Source of the DNA: an uncultured Prevotellaceae bacterium
GTDB taxonomy: Bacteria > Bacteroidota > Bacteroidia > Bacteroidales > Bacteroidaceae
DNA length: 64,000 bases
Direction: 5' to 3'
NCBI GenBank assembly: GCA_900321965.1
Contig: ONYA01000001.1
Coordinates: forward strand, 1 to 64,000
How positions within the stretch are numbered: position 1 is the first letter of the stretch; every line of letters begins with the position of its first letter. Below are positions 23,901-32,263 of the stretch, in pieces. The notes beneath the pieces were generated by a model that worked only from the letters and a program-made list of their open reading frames with translations, was not told where the DNA came from and ran no database searches. The position numbers and the translations under genes were made by a program.

Positions 23901-26900
23901 ATGAAACAATTTAGAATCGTGGACAACGTCTGCGGCTGGTTAGCGTTTCTGATAGCCGCTTTCGTGTATTGCTCCACCATTGAACCGACGGCCTCGTTCT
24001 GGGACTGTCCGGAGTTTATTACCACTGGCTACAGGCTGGAAGTAGGACACCCACCGGGGGCACCGTTCTTCATGCTGACGGCCAACCTCTTCTCGCAGTT
24101 TGCCAGCGACCCGACACAGGTGGCCTACTGGGTGAACACGATGAGCGCCCTGCTCTCAGCGACGTGTATCCTGTTCCTTTTCTGGAGTATCACACACCTG
24201 ACACGACGGCTGCTCATCGATAAGTGGGATGAGTTGACCACTGCCAAGCTCATAGCCATCGAGGCTGCCGGTATGGTGGGTGCGCTGATCTACACGTTCA
24301 GCGACACGTTCTGGTTCTCGGCCGTCGAGGGCGAGGTGTATGCTTACTCATCGGCCTTCACGGCTGTCGTTTTCTGGCTGATACTGAAGTGGGAAGACCA
24401 TGCCGACGAGCCGCATGCCGACCGCTGGTTAGTGCTGATTATGTACATGACGGGCCTGTCCATCGGCGTTCACCTGCTGAACCTGCTCTGTCTGCCCGCT
24501 ATCGTGCTCGTGTGGTATTACAAGCGCTACCCCAACGCCAACGCCAAGGGTTCGTTGGTGGCACTGTTAGTCTCATTCGCTTTGGTGGCCGTGGTGCTCT
24601 ATGGCGTTGTGCCTGGCATCATCACCGTCGGCGGCTGGTTCGAGCTGCTGTTTGTCAACACGCTCGGTATGTCGTTCAACACCGGTCTCTACGTCTATAT
24701 CCTCTGCTTGGCCGCAGCTACTATCTGGGCTATCTTTGAGACGCAGAACGCTACCGATTCGAATTGGAAGCACCAGAATATCGCCTTCATGCTGTCGGTA
24801 GCCCTGTTGGGTATACCTTTCTACGGCTACGGCTGGTCGGCTTTCTTCATCGGCGTCGTCGTGCTGGTTGCGCTGTGGTTCGTGCTGAACCGACGCATAC
24901 AGCTTTCGGGCGAGACGAAGCGTGTGGCCTTAGTGTCACCGCGCCTGAAGAACACGGCTCTGCTCTGTATGCTGATGCTGATGATCGGCTATTCGACATA
25001 CGCCGTCATTGTCATCCGTTCGGATGCTAACCCCCCGATGGATCAGAACTCGCCGGAGGATATCTTCACGCTGGGCGACTACCTCGGCCGCGACCAGTAC
25101 GGTCAGCGCCCCCTGTTCTACGGCCAGGCCTACACCTCGCAGGTGGCTCTGGAGCAGGATGGCAACGTCTGCCGCCCCGTCATGTCAACGGGCAAGCCCG
25201 TCTGGCAGCGTAAGGAGAAGGCCTCGAAGGACGAGAAAGATTCTTACTTCGTTGTCCGTACGAAGGATGAATACAAGTATGCGCAGAATATGCTGTTCCC
25301 ACGTATGTATGACGCCAATCACACCCGCGACTACGAGTCGTGGATGGGCGACATCAGCGGTTCGGAGGTTCCCTACGACCGCTGTGGCGAGAACATGATG
25401 GTGAAGGTGCCGTCGCAGTGGGAGAACCTGCGTTTCTTCTTCTCATACCAGTGCAACTGGATGTACTGGCGCTATTTCATGTGGAACTTCGCTGGCCGTC
25501 AGAACGACATCCAGGGACACGGCGAGCTGGAGCACGGCAACTGGCTGACAGGCATATCGTTCATCGACAACGCCCGCTTAGGCGACCAGTCGATGCTGCC
25601 CGACGAGCTGAAGGAGAACAAGGGTCATAACGTGTTTTACTGTCTGCCGCTGTTGCTCGGTCTTATCGGCCTGTTCTGGCAGTCGATGAAGAAGGGTCAG
25701 AAGGGTATCCAGCAGTTCTGGGTCGTCTTCTTCCTGTTCTTCATGACGGGTCTGGCCATCGTCGTCTACTTGAACCAGACGCCCGTCCAGCCGCGTGAGC
25801 GCGACTACGCCTACGCCGGCTCGTTCTATGCCTTCGCTATCTGGTGTGGCATGGGTGTGGCAGCTATCTGCGATCTTATCAGCAGTAAGCTGAAGAAAGA
25901 ACCCGCCTGGCTCATGGGTCTTATAGGTCTCATAGGTCTTATGGTCCCTATCCAGATGGCCTCGCAGACCTGGGACGACCACGACCGCTCAGGCCGTTAC
26001 ACCTGCCGCGACTTCGGTCAGAACTACCTCATGACGCTACAGGACAAGGGTAACCCCATCATCTTCACCAACGGCGATAACGACACCTTCCCCCTGTGGT
26101 ACAACCAGGACACCGAGGGTGTGCGTACCGACGCCCGCGTCTGCAACCTCTCGTACCTGCAGACCGACTGGTATATCGACCAGATGAAGCGTCCGGCCTA
26201 CGACTCGCCTTCAGTACCCATCTCGTGGGAGCGTATCGAATACTGCGCCGGCACGAATGAGTACGTTCAGGTGGAGCCTAACCTAAAGCAGCAGGTGCTG
26301 CAGCTCTACGAGGAGCAGCCCGAGGAGGCACGCAAGATGTGGGGCGACGAACCCTTCGAACTGAAAAATGTGCTGAAATACTGGGTGCGCTCAACGAACA
26401 AGGACTTCCACGTCATCCCCACCGACACCGTCTATATGACCATCGACAAGGAGGCCGTGCGCCGCTCGGGCATGATGCTGCAGGGCGACTCCATCCCCGA
26501 CCGCATGGTCATCTCGCTCAAGGGTAAGAGCGCCCTCTACAAAGGCGACCTGATGATGCTCGAGATGATTGACCAGTGCAACTGGGAGCGTCCTATCTAC
26601 GTGGCACTCACCGTCGGTTCTGAGAACTACATGAACCTCGGCGACAACTTCGTGCAGGAGGGACTGGCCAACCGCATCACGCCGTTCACCACGAAGGGCA
26701 CGGGCCTGAAGACCTTCGACACGGAGAAGACCTACGAGAACGTCACCAAGCGCTATAAGTTCGGCAATGTCTCGCAGAAGGGCATCTACCTCGACGAGAC
26801 TGTCATGCGTATGTGCTACACCCACCGCCGTCTGCTGTCGCAGTTGGCTGCCAACCTGGCAGGTGAAGGTAAGGCGGACAAGGCAGCAGAGGTGCTGGCA

Positions 26901-27242
26901 CTGGCCGAGAAGGAGATTCCCACCTACAACGTGCCTGCCGACTTTGCCAGCGGTTCGCTCGACATGATACGCACCTACCTTACCATCGGCCAGAAGAATA
27001 AGGCTAAGCAGCTGCTTGGCCAGCTCTGGACGAAGTCAGAACAGTATATGCGCTGGTACTGCTCGCTCGACGGTCTGCGCTTCGCCGGTGTACAGCAGGA
27101 CTGCCAATTGCATCTGTATATCCTGGAGGTGTTGGCACAGATGGCTGGCGAGATTGACGAGAAGACAACAGCGAAGTACGAACAACAACTTGAAACCATC
27201 TTCCGCCACTATCAGAGCAAAGGCGGAAATCTGGGAATGTAA
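23901..27242 (+). CDS. DUF2723 membrane protein (GT-C-like glycosyltransferase family)
   Basis: 1113 residues. The hallmark segment near residues 28-60 (TASFWDCPEFITTGYRLEVGHPPGAPFF) has the acidic residue expected in the first loop of GT-C glycosyltransferases. About ten helices in residues 1-370, more near 575-670, then a mostly soluble C-terminal half with helical repeats (TPR-like, ~960-1100). The family is conserved in Bacteroidota and has been proposed to act in protein or envelope glycosylation; that role is not shown by this sequence. A 9-bp tandem (25917-25943) encodes MGLIGLIGLM inside a helix. The deacetylase gene begins with no gap. Confidence 0.85.
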   Translation: MKQFRIVDNVCGWLAFLIAAFVYCSTIEPTASFWDCPEFITTGYRLEVGHPPGAPFFMLTANLFSQFASDPTQVAYWVNTMSALLSATCILFLFWSITHLTRRLLIDKWDELTTAKLIAIEAAGMVGALIYTFSDTFWFSAVEGEVYAYSSAFTAVVFWLILKWEDHADEPHADRWLVLIMYMTGLSIGVHLLNLLCLPAIVLVWYYKRYPNANAKGSLVALLVSFALVAVVLYGVVPGIITVGGWFELLFVNTLGMSFNTGLYVYILCLAAATIWAIFETQNATDSNWKHQNIAFMLSVALLGIPFYGYGWSAFFIGVVVLVALWFVLNRRIQLSGETKRVALVSPRLKNTALLCMLMLMIGYSTYAVIVIRSDANPPMDQNSPEDIFTLGDYLGRDQYGQRPLFYGQAYTSQVALEQDGNVCRPVMSTGKPVWQRKEKASKDEKDSYFVVRTKDEYKYAQNMLFPRMYDANHTRDYESWMGDISGSEVPYDRCGENMMVKVPSQWENLRFFFSYQCNWMYWRYFMWNFAGRQNDIQGHGELEHGNWLTGISFIDNARLGDQSMLPDELKENKGHNVFYCLPLLLGLIGLFWQSMKKGQKGIQQFWVVFFLFFMTGLAIVVYLNQTPVQPRERDYAYAGSFYAFAIWCGMGVAAICDLISSKLKKEPAWLMGLIGLIGLMVPIQMASQTWDDHDRSGRYTCRDFGQNYLMTLQDKGNPIIFTNGDNDTFPLWYNQDTEGVRTDARVCNLSYLQTDWYIDQMKRPAYDSPSVPISWERIEYCAGTNEYVQVEPNLKQQVLQLYEEQPEEARKMWGDEPFELKNVLKYWVRSTNKDFHVIPTDTVYMTIDKEAVRRSGMMLQGDSIPDRMVISLKGKSALYKGDLMMLEMIDQCNWERPIYVALTVGSENYMNLGDNFVQEGLANRITPFTTKGTGLKTFDTEKTYENVTKRYKFGNVSQKGIYLDETVMRMCYTHRRLLSQLAANLAGEGKADKAAEVLALAEKEIPTYNVPADFASGSLDMIRTYLTIGQKNKAKQLLGQLWTKSEQYMRWYCSLDGLRFAGVQQDCQLHLYILEVLAQMAGEIDEKTTAKYEQQLETIFRHYQSKGGNLGM
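25911..25943. repeat. 9-bp tandem inside the DUF2723 gene
   Basis: Units GGTCTTATA, GGTCTCATA, GGTCTTATG preceded by CTCATG. Encodes GLI GLI GLM in a membrane helix, so it is neutral in frame and in hydropathy. Confidence 0.75.
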
Positions 27243-27854
27243 ATGATTATAGAGCAACCAGGAGTCTACCTCCGCTGGCTCTATCCGAGGGCTCTTTGGA
27301 GAATGGACCGTCACGAGAAGGCAGTGTACCTGACCTTCGACGACGGTCCCATTCCAGAAGCCACCCCCTACATTCTCGAAATACTAAGGAAATACCAGGT
27401 TCGCGCCACCTTCTTTATGGTGGGCGACAACGTGCGGAAACATCCTGACCTCTACAAGGCCATCGTGGCCGACGGCCATCAGGTGGGCAACCACTCGCAT
27501 AACCACATCAGCGGTCTGCGCCGCACCTTCCACGAGTATTCCTACAACGTAGAGCATGCCAACGCCTACATCCACAGCCACCTCTTCCGGCCGCCTCACG
27601 GTTGGATGCGTATTATTCAGTATTTCCTGATTATGCGCCGTTACAAGGTGGTCATGTGGGATGTCGTCACCCGCGACTATTCCAAGTGGACGACTGCCGA
27701 GGACGTCTTTGCCAACGTGCGTCGCTACGCCCGTCCGGGCAGCATCATCACCTTCCACGACTCGATGAAGTCTATCGAGAAACTGAAGATAGCCTTGCCC
27801 AAGAGCATCGAGTGGCTCCGCGCCCAAGGCTATGCCTTTAAGATTATTGACTAA
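27243..27854 (+). CDS. Polysaccharide deacetylase (NodB-fold) family protein
   Basis: 203 residues. AVYLTFDDGPIPE near residues 27-39 is motif 1 (TFDDGP, catalytic base Asp and metal Asp), NHSHNH near 87 gives the metal His pair (HSxxH), and FRPPHGWMR near 115 is motif 3. SIITFHDS near 163 supplies the last motif. No signal peptide, so probably cytoplasmic or membrane-associated, which is typical of a Bacteroidota group. ATG starts directly after the DUF2723 stop codon. The two probably work in one envelope-glycan process. Confidence 0.85.
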   Translation: MIIEQPGVYLRWLYPRALWRMDRHEKAVYLTFDDGPIPEATPYILEILRKYQVRATFFMVGDNVRKHPDLYKAIVADGHQVGNHSHNHISGLRRTFHEYSYNVEHANAYIHSHLFRPPHGWMRIIQYFLIMRRYKVVMWDVVTRDYSKWTTAEDVFANVRRYARPGSIITFHDSMKSIEKLKIALPKSIEWLRAQGYAFKIID

Positions 27855-27862
27855 TCAATTGT

Positions 27863-28963
27863 TTAAACTGTAATCTCACCACTGCCGTAACAACGGTGGT
27901 GGCGTTCGTCGTAAATGACGCAGAACTGTCCTGGTGCCACACCGTGAATCGGGGCGTCGGCGTGAACCATGTATCGGCCGGCAGCGAGAGGTTCCAGGCG
28001 GGCGGGCAGGTACTCGGGCGTATGGCGAATCTTCAGCGTGATACGCTCTGGCGGCAACTGACCGTTGATGCTGTGGAAGTCGTGGATGGGGAAGTCCTGC
28101 TTGTAGGCCGTCTGCGGGTCGTAGCCGTGACTGACGTAAAGCACGTTCTGAGCCACGTCCTTCTTCACCACAAACCACGGACCGCCGCTGAAGCCCATAC
28201 CCTTGCGCTGGCCGATGGTGTGGAACCACAGTCCCTTGTGCTCACCGATGCGCTTGCCGGTCTCCAGCTCGACGACGTCGCCGGGCTGTTCGCCAAGATA
28301 GCGACGGATATATTCGTTATAGTTGATCTTCCCCAAGAAACAGATGCCCTGCGAGTCCTTGCGGCGGGCACTCACCAAATGTTCGCGCTCAGCAATCACA
28401 CGCACCTCGTCCTTCATGTAGTGACCGATGGGGAACAGCGCCTTCTCCAACTGCCAGTCGTAGATCTGTGCTAAGAAGTCCGTCTGGTCTTTCACGGGGT
28501 CGGGGCTAGTGCAGAGCCATTTCAATTTACTATTTGACAATTTACTATTTACGATTTCTTCTTCCGTCGTAGCATAATGCCCCGTGGCAATGAGATCGTA
28601 GTCGTGGCCGCGCTTCTCGTGGAAGGCGCCGAACTTGATGAAGCGATTGCACATCACGTCGGGGTTGGGCGTCAGTCCCGCGCGTACCTTATCCATAGTG
28701 TACTTTGTCACCTGGTCCCAATACTCGCGGTGACAGTCGACGACTTCGAGCTTGCAGCCGTATTTCACTGCCACCGCCGTCGCCATCTCCAGGTCCTCCT
28801 CCGAGGAGCAGTCCCACTCCTCTTCCTCTTCCGGCCCTATCTTGATATAGAAGCAGTTGGGATGCAGTCCCAACCGCGCCAGCTCATAGACTACGACCGA
28901 CGAGTCAACGCCGCCCGACAACAGCACAGCAATACGCTTGTTTTCCAGTTCCTTTACGTTCAT
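27863..28963 (-). CDS. mnmA: tRNA-specific 2-thiouridylase MnmA
   Basis: 366 residues from ATG at 28963. PP-loop IAVLLSGGVDSSVVVYELA near residues 10-28, catalytic Cys in VMCNRFIKFGAF, second Cys in KDSQGICFLGKINYNEYI, and C-terminal beta-barrel. Makes the 2-thio group of U34 in tRNA Lys/Glu/Gln. Unusual: the loop between TGHYATTEE and WLCTSPDPVKDQTDFL carries a 7-bp-periodic insertion (28521-28557) encoding EIVNSKLSNSKLK, absent from what I know of the family. The active-site residues are intact. Confidence 0.92.
   Translation of the reverse strand: MNVKELENKRIAVLLSGGVDSSVVVYELARLGLHPNCFYIKIGPEEEEEWDCSSEEDLEMATAVAVKYGCKLEVVDCHREYWDQVTKYTMDKVRAGLTPNPDVMCNRFIKFGAFHEKRGHDYDLIATGHYATTEEEIVNSKLSNSKLKWLCTSPDPVKDQTDFLAQIYDWQLEKALFPIGHYMKDEVRVIAEREHLVSARRKDSQGICFLGKINYNEYIRRYLGEQPGDVVELETGKRIGEHKGLWFHTIGQRKGMGFSGGPWFVVKKDVAQNVLYVSHGYDPQTAYKQDFPIHDFHSINGQLPPERITLKIRHTPEYLPARLEPLAAGRYMVHADAPIHGVAPGQFCVIYDERHHRCYGSGEITV
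28521..28557. repeat. 7-bp-periodic repeat inside mnmA
   Basis: Units TTACTAT, TTGACAA, TTTACTA, TTTACGA (7-base step), flanked by TTTCAA and TTTC. Very AT-rich in a GC-rich gene. Confidence 0.8.
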
Positions 28964-28968
28964 GGGTG

Positions 28969-28976
28969 CAAAGTTA
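28969..28976 (-). promoter_or_regulatory. -7 box of mnmA
   Basis: Minus-strand TAACTTTG followed by CACCC, 5 bases before the start codon, so a very short leader is expected. Confidence 0.6.
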
Positions 28977-29019
28977 CGAAAAATTATAAAAAAAGTTTTG
29001 TCGTATAGGTATTTTTTAC

Positions 29020-29027
29020 TATTTTTG
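29020..29027 (+). promoter_or_regulatory. -7 box of the giant secreted-protein operon
   Basis: TATTTTTG followed by TGGCC, 27 bases before ATG 29055. Divergent from the mnmA promoter. Confidence 0.6.
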
Positions 29028-29054
29028 TGGCCAAAGAACAAAAAACCTAAAGAT

Positions 29055-32000
29055 ATGAAACGAATTCTCTTATTTCTTACTACTTTCGCTGCAACCAATA
29101 TGATGGTTGCTCAGGCACAGAACACTAACCTGAAACCTGGCGATGAGGTTCAGCTCGTGAACCCAGAGTTTGATGACGGTCAAAAGGGCTGGACGACGAA
29201 GAACAACAACTTCAGCATTCAGACATCGGATGCTTTCTGCGGCGGCAACAAGTTTGGCGTACAATGGAGCGGTGGTACATGGAGTATTGAGCAGGCCGTG
29301 GAAGGACTGCCCAATGGTGTGTATCTGCTACAGGTGAATGCTTTAGACATGCTGACGTATTACGCTAACCGCGCGCAGAAAATCAAGGAACGGGCCACGC
29401 CGACAACTTTCATCTATGCTAATGATAAGGAGATAAGGATGAAGTCGATGCTTGACGATGCATTGACTGGGCAGAACATCTATCGCTATTATAACGGCGA
29501 ATACAACTATTTTGAATACATTGACGACGACGATGCCACCTGCTGGATGCCCCTCAACGACAAAGCCTTGGGAGTGGCTATGGTGCGCAGCAAACAGCTC
29601 TATCTTAACAGCGTCGTGGCTGCCGTCACCAATGGCAAGCTGACCATTGGCCTCAAGCATGAGGCCGAAGCCGATACAAAGATTGCCTTTGACCATTTTC
29701 GCGTGACTTACCTCTCCAATGATGTCAGCAAACTGCAGCACCTGACGGACTCTGTAAATAATGCAGCCCTCAGCAACCAAGCTATGAATGCCCTCCTTGC
29801 ACAAGAAGAAGAGGAAGCGCGGCTACAGATGAAACTGCTCGACATCACCGTCAGCGTTCCCGGCACACTGGGCGACCTGATGCTGGCTGAAGTAGAGAAC
29901 CTCAGCGACGTGAAGCGTCTGAAGGTGAAAGGACAGCTGAACGAGGCCGACCTGACGAACCTGCGTGACCGCTGTATGAACCTTGTTGAGATAGACATGA
30001 GCGAGGCGCAGGTGACAGAATTTATCGAAAGACAATTTCATGATCACATGAATCTGCGCTACGTCAAGCTGCCCACCTATCTGACGTCGCTGCCCAATCA
30101 GTCATTCTATCAGTGCTACAGTCTGAACTCCATCCAGCTGCCGTCGACACTGACGAGCATAGGCTGGCAAGCCTTCTACAAATGCTACAACCTGCGCGAG
30201 GCCGTACTGCCAGAGGGCATCACCAAAATTGGTGACGAGAGTTATAGCGGTGCCGGTCTTCAGAAACTCGTACTGCCAACAACGCTAAAGGCCCTCTCCG
30301 CCGGTGCGTTCAATAACAACTATGAGCTGAACGACTTGCAGTTTAATGGGCAGATCAAAACCATTAACTCTACCCCGGCGTTTGGAAACTGTACCCACTT
30401 GAAGCGGCTTGTCATGCCTGCCACGATGGAGAGTATCGGCGGCAATGCCTTCGACGGCTGTGTACGGTTGGAGGACGTTCAACTGAACGAGGGACTCTAT
30501 GAACTGTGGGGTTCCTTCAAGGGGTGTAAGGCGCTGAAGAAGCTGACGCTGCCTACCACTATGCAAGGACTGTATAACACACCGTTCGAAAGCTGCGACA
30601 GTCTGGCTGAGGTGACCTGTCTCTGCGTAGCACCACCTTTCACAATGTATAACCTGACGGACAATAGTGCCCGTACAAACCCCTTCGGCAGCCGAGATAT
30701 AGACAAGGGACGAACCATCATAGTGCCCTACGTCTCTGCTAATGTCTATAAACAGACGTCAGGCTGGGATATGCATAACATTGTAGCGCATCAGCAGCTG
30801 CCCAAGGATGTGTTCATGAACATGCCCTACACTATGACGTGGCCGCAAGACCTGATGACGACGTGGAAGCCAAACATCCATATCGTCCCCAACGTGAAGG
30901 ACACTCCCAGCGAGAGCGGCAACGGCGGTATGCTGACCTACGGTTCGCTTTATGTGGGTAAGAATGCAGCCTTCTCGGCTGATACGTTGTCAGTCTACTA
31001 TAGTTATTATGCTGCCAAAGAAGTCGACAACCGCAAGTTCTTCGCGCCCCTGATTGTCGACGGTACTGCCCGCGCTGACCATATCATCACAGAAATCAAC
31101 GTACCCGAGGACTTCTGGACGTTCTTCTCTGTGCCCTACGACGTGAAGGTCAGCGAAATAACCTCAACCCATCCCGACGACCCGTTCGTCATCCGTACTT
31201 ACGACGGGCAGAAGCGTGCCGATGGCAAGAACTCAGAAGCATGGGTCAATCTGACAAAAGACAGCATCCTTCATGCTGGGCAGGGTTATATTCTTCGCAC
31301 CACGGAAAATGTCTGGGAGCAACACTGTAACAACTACTTCCTGCCGTCGGTGAACAACGCCAACAAGCCAAAGTATTTCACCAACGACCACGTGACCATC
31401 ACGCTGGCCAACCATCCGACGGAGTTTGCACACAACCGCTCGTGGAACTTCCTCGGCAACCCCTATCCTTGCTACTTTGACATCCGCGCCATGCATACCA
31501 CGTCGCCCATTACTGTATGGAACCGTAAGGGAAATTACGAGACCTATTCACCGCAGGATGACGACTACGTACTGAATCCCGGACAGCCATTCTTCATACA
31601 GCGGCCATTGGATCAGAGTCAGGTTATCTTCTTGAAGGAAGGCCGTCAGATGAATACCACCATCCGCGACACTATTTATTATAATAGTTCGCGCGCAAGC
31701 GCATCTGCCGCCAAGCGCCGCGTCTTCAACCTGATATTGGCTGCTGAAAACCACGGACAGCAGCAAATAGTTGACCGCACCCGCTTTGTCATCAACGAGG
31801 CGGCCACGACAGACTATGACGCCGGCATCGACGCTCCGAAGTTCTTCAGTTTAGAGCAGGGCGCCGCACACATCTATACGATAGCTGACCGCGTGCAATA
31901 TGCTATCAACGAACGCCCTGTCGCGAATGGTGAATTATTGTTGGGTTTGCAACTGCCTTCAGACGGTAGCTACACCATCACCCTCAACACCACAGCTACT

Positions 32001-32255
32001 GAAGCCGTTACCCTTGTAGATCTTGAACTTGGTTCTGAGACACTGCTGACCGGCACTGAAGGCTATACTTTCCAGGCTTCGGCAGGAACTTCTAATAGCC
32101 GCTTCATCATGCGCCTCGGTGGTGCCACTGCCGTGGAATCGGTCGTTATGTCACAGCAACACACAGAGCAGCTCTTCGACCTGCAGGGCCGCCGCATCAA
32201 CAAGCCCGTCAAGGGTATCTATATCAAGCAGAACAAGAAAGTCGTCATTAAGTGA
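29055..32255 (+). CDS. Secreted BspA-like leucine-rich-repeat protein with C-terminal sorting tail
   Basis: 1066 residues from ATG at 29055. Signal peptide MKRILLFLTTFAATNMMVAQAQ. Residues ~30-230 look like a carbohydrate-binding-type beta sandwich (NPEFDDGQKGWTTKNNNFSI...). Residues ~290-560 hold BspA-type LRR_5 units (LPTYLTSLPNQSFYQCYSL; LPSTLTSIGWQAFYKCYNL). A long region of unknown fold follows, and the last ~35 residues read FDLQGRRINKPVKGIYIKQN plus KKVVIK. The tail resembles type IX secretion C-terminal domains; that assignment is inference. A large surface or secreted protein. Probably co-transcribed with the next giant gene, whose start lies 8 bases downstream. Confidence 0.8.
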   Translation: MKRILLFLTTFAATNMMVAQAQNTNLKPGDEVQLVNPEFDDGQKGWTTKNNNFSIQTSDAFCGGNKFGVQWSGGTWSIEQAVEGLPNGVYLLQVNALDMLTYYANRAQKIKERATPTTFIYANDKEIRMKSMLDDALTGQNIYRYYNGEYNYFEYIDDDDATCWMPLNDKALGVAMVRSKQLYLNSVVAAVTNGKLTIGLKHEAEADTKIAFDHFRVTYLSNDVSKLQHLTDSVNNAALSNQAMNALLAQEEEEARLQMKLLDITVSVPGTLGDLMLAEVENLSDVKRLKVKGQLNEADLTNLRDRCMNLVEIDMSEAQVTEFIERQFHDHMNLRYVKLPTYLTSLPNQSFYQCYSLNSIQLPSTLTSIGWQAFYKCYNLREAVLPEGITKIGDESYSGAGLQKLVLPTTLKALSAGAFNNNYELNDLQFNGQIKTINSTPAFGNCTHLKRLVMPATMESIGGNAFDGCVRLEDVQLNEGLYELWGSFKGCKALKKLTLPTTMQGLYNTPFESCDSLAEVTCLCVAPPFTMYNLTDNSARTNPFGSRDIDKGRTIIVPYVSANVYKQTSGWDMHNIVAHQQLPKDVFMNMPYTMTWPQDLMTTWKPNIHIVPNVKDTPSESGNGGMLTYGSLYVGKNAAFSADTLSVYYSYYAAKEVDNRKFFAPLIVDGTARADHIITEINVPEDFWTFFSVPYDVKVSEITSTHPDDPFVIRTYDGQKRADGKNSEAWVNLTKDSILHAGQGYILRTTENVWEQHCNNYFLPSVNNANKPKYFTNDHVTITLANHPTEFAHNRSWNFLGNPYPCYFDIRAMHTTSPITVWNRKGNYETYSPQDDDYVLNPGQPFFIQRPLDQSQVIFLKEGRQMNTTIRDTIYYNSSRASASAAKRRVFNLILAAENHGQQQIVDRTRFVINEAATTDYDAGIDAPKFFSLEQGAAHIYTIADRVQYAINERPVANGELLLGLQLPSDGSYTITLNTTATEAVTLVDLELGSETLLTGTEGYTFQASAGTSNSRFIMRLGGATAVESVVMSQQHTEQLFDLQGRRINKPVKGIYIKQNKKVVIK

Positions 32256-32263
32256 GCATAGCC

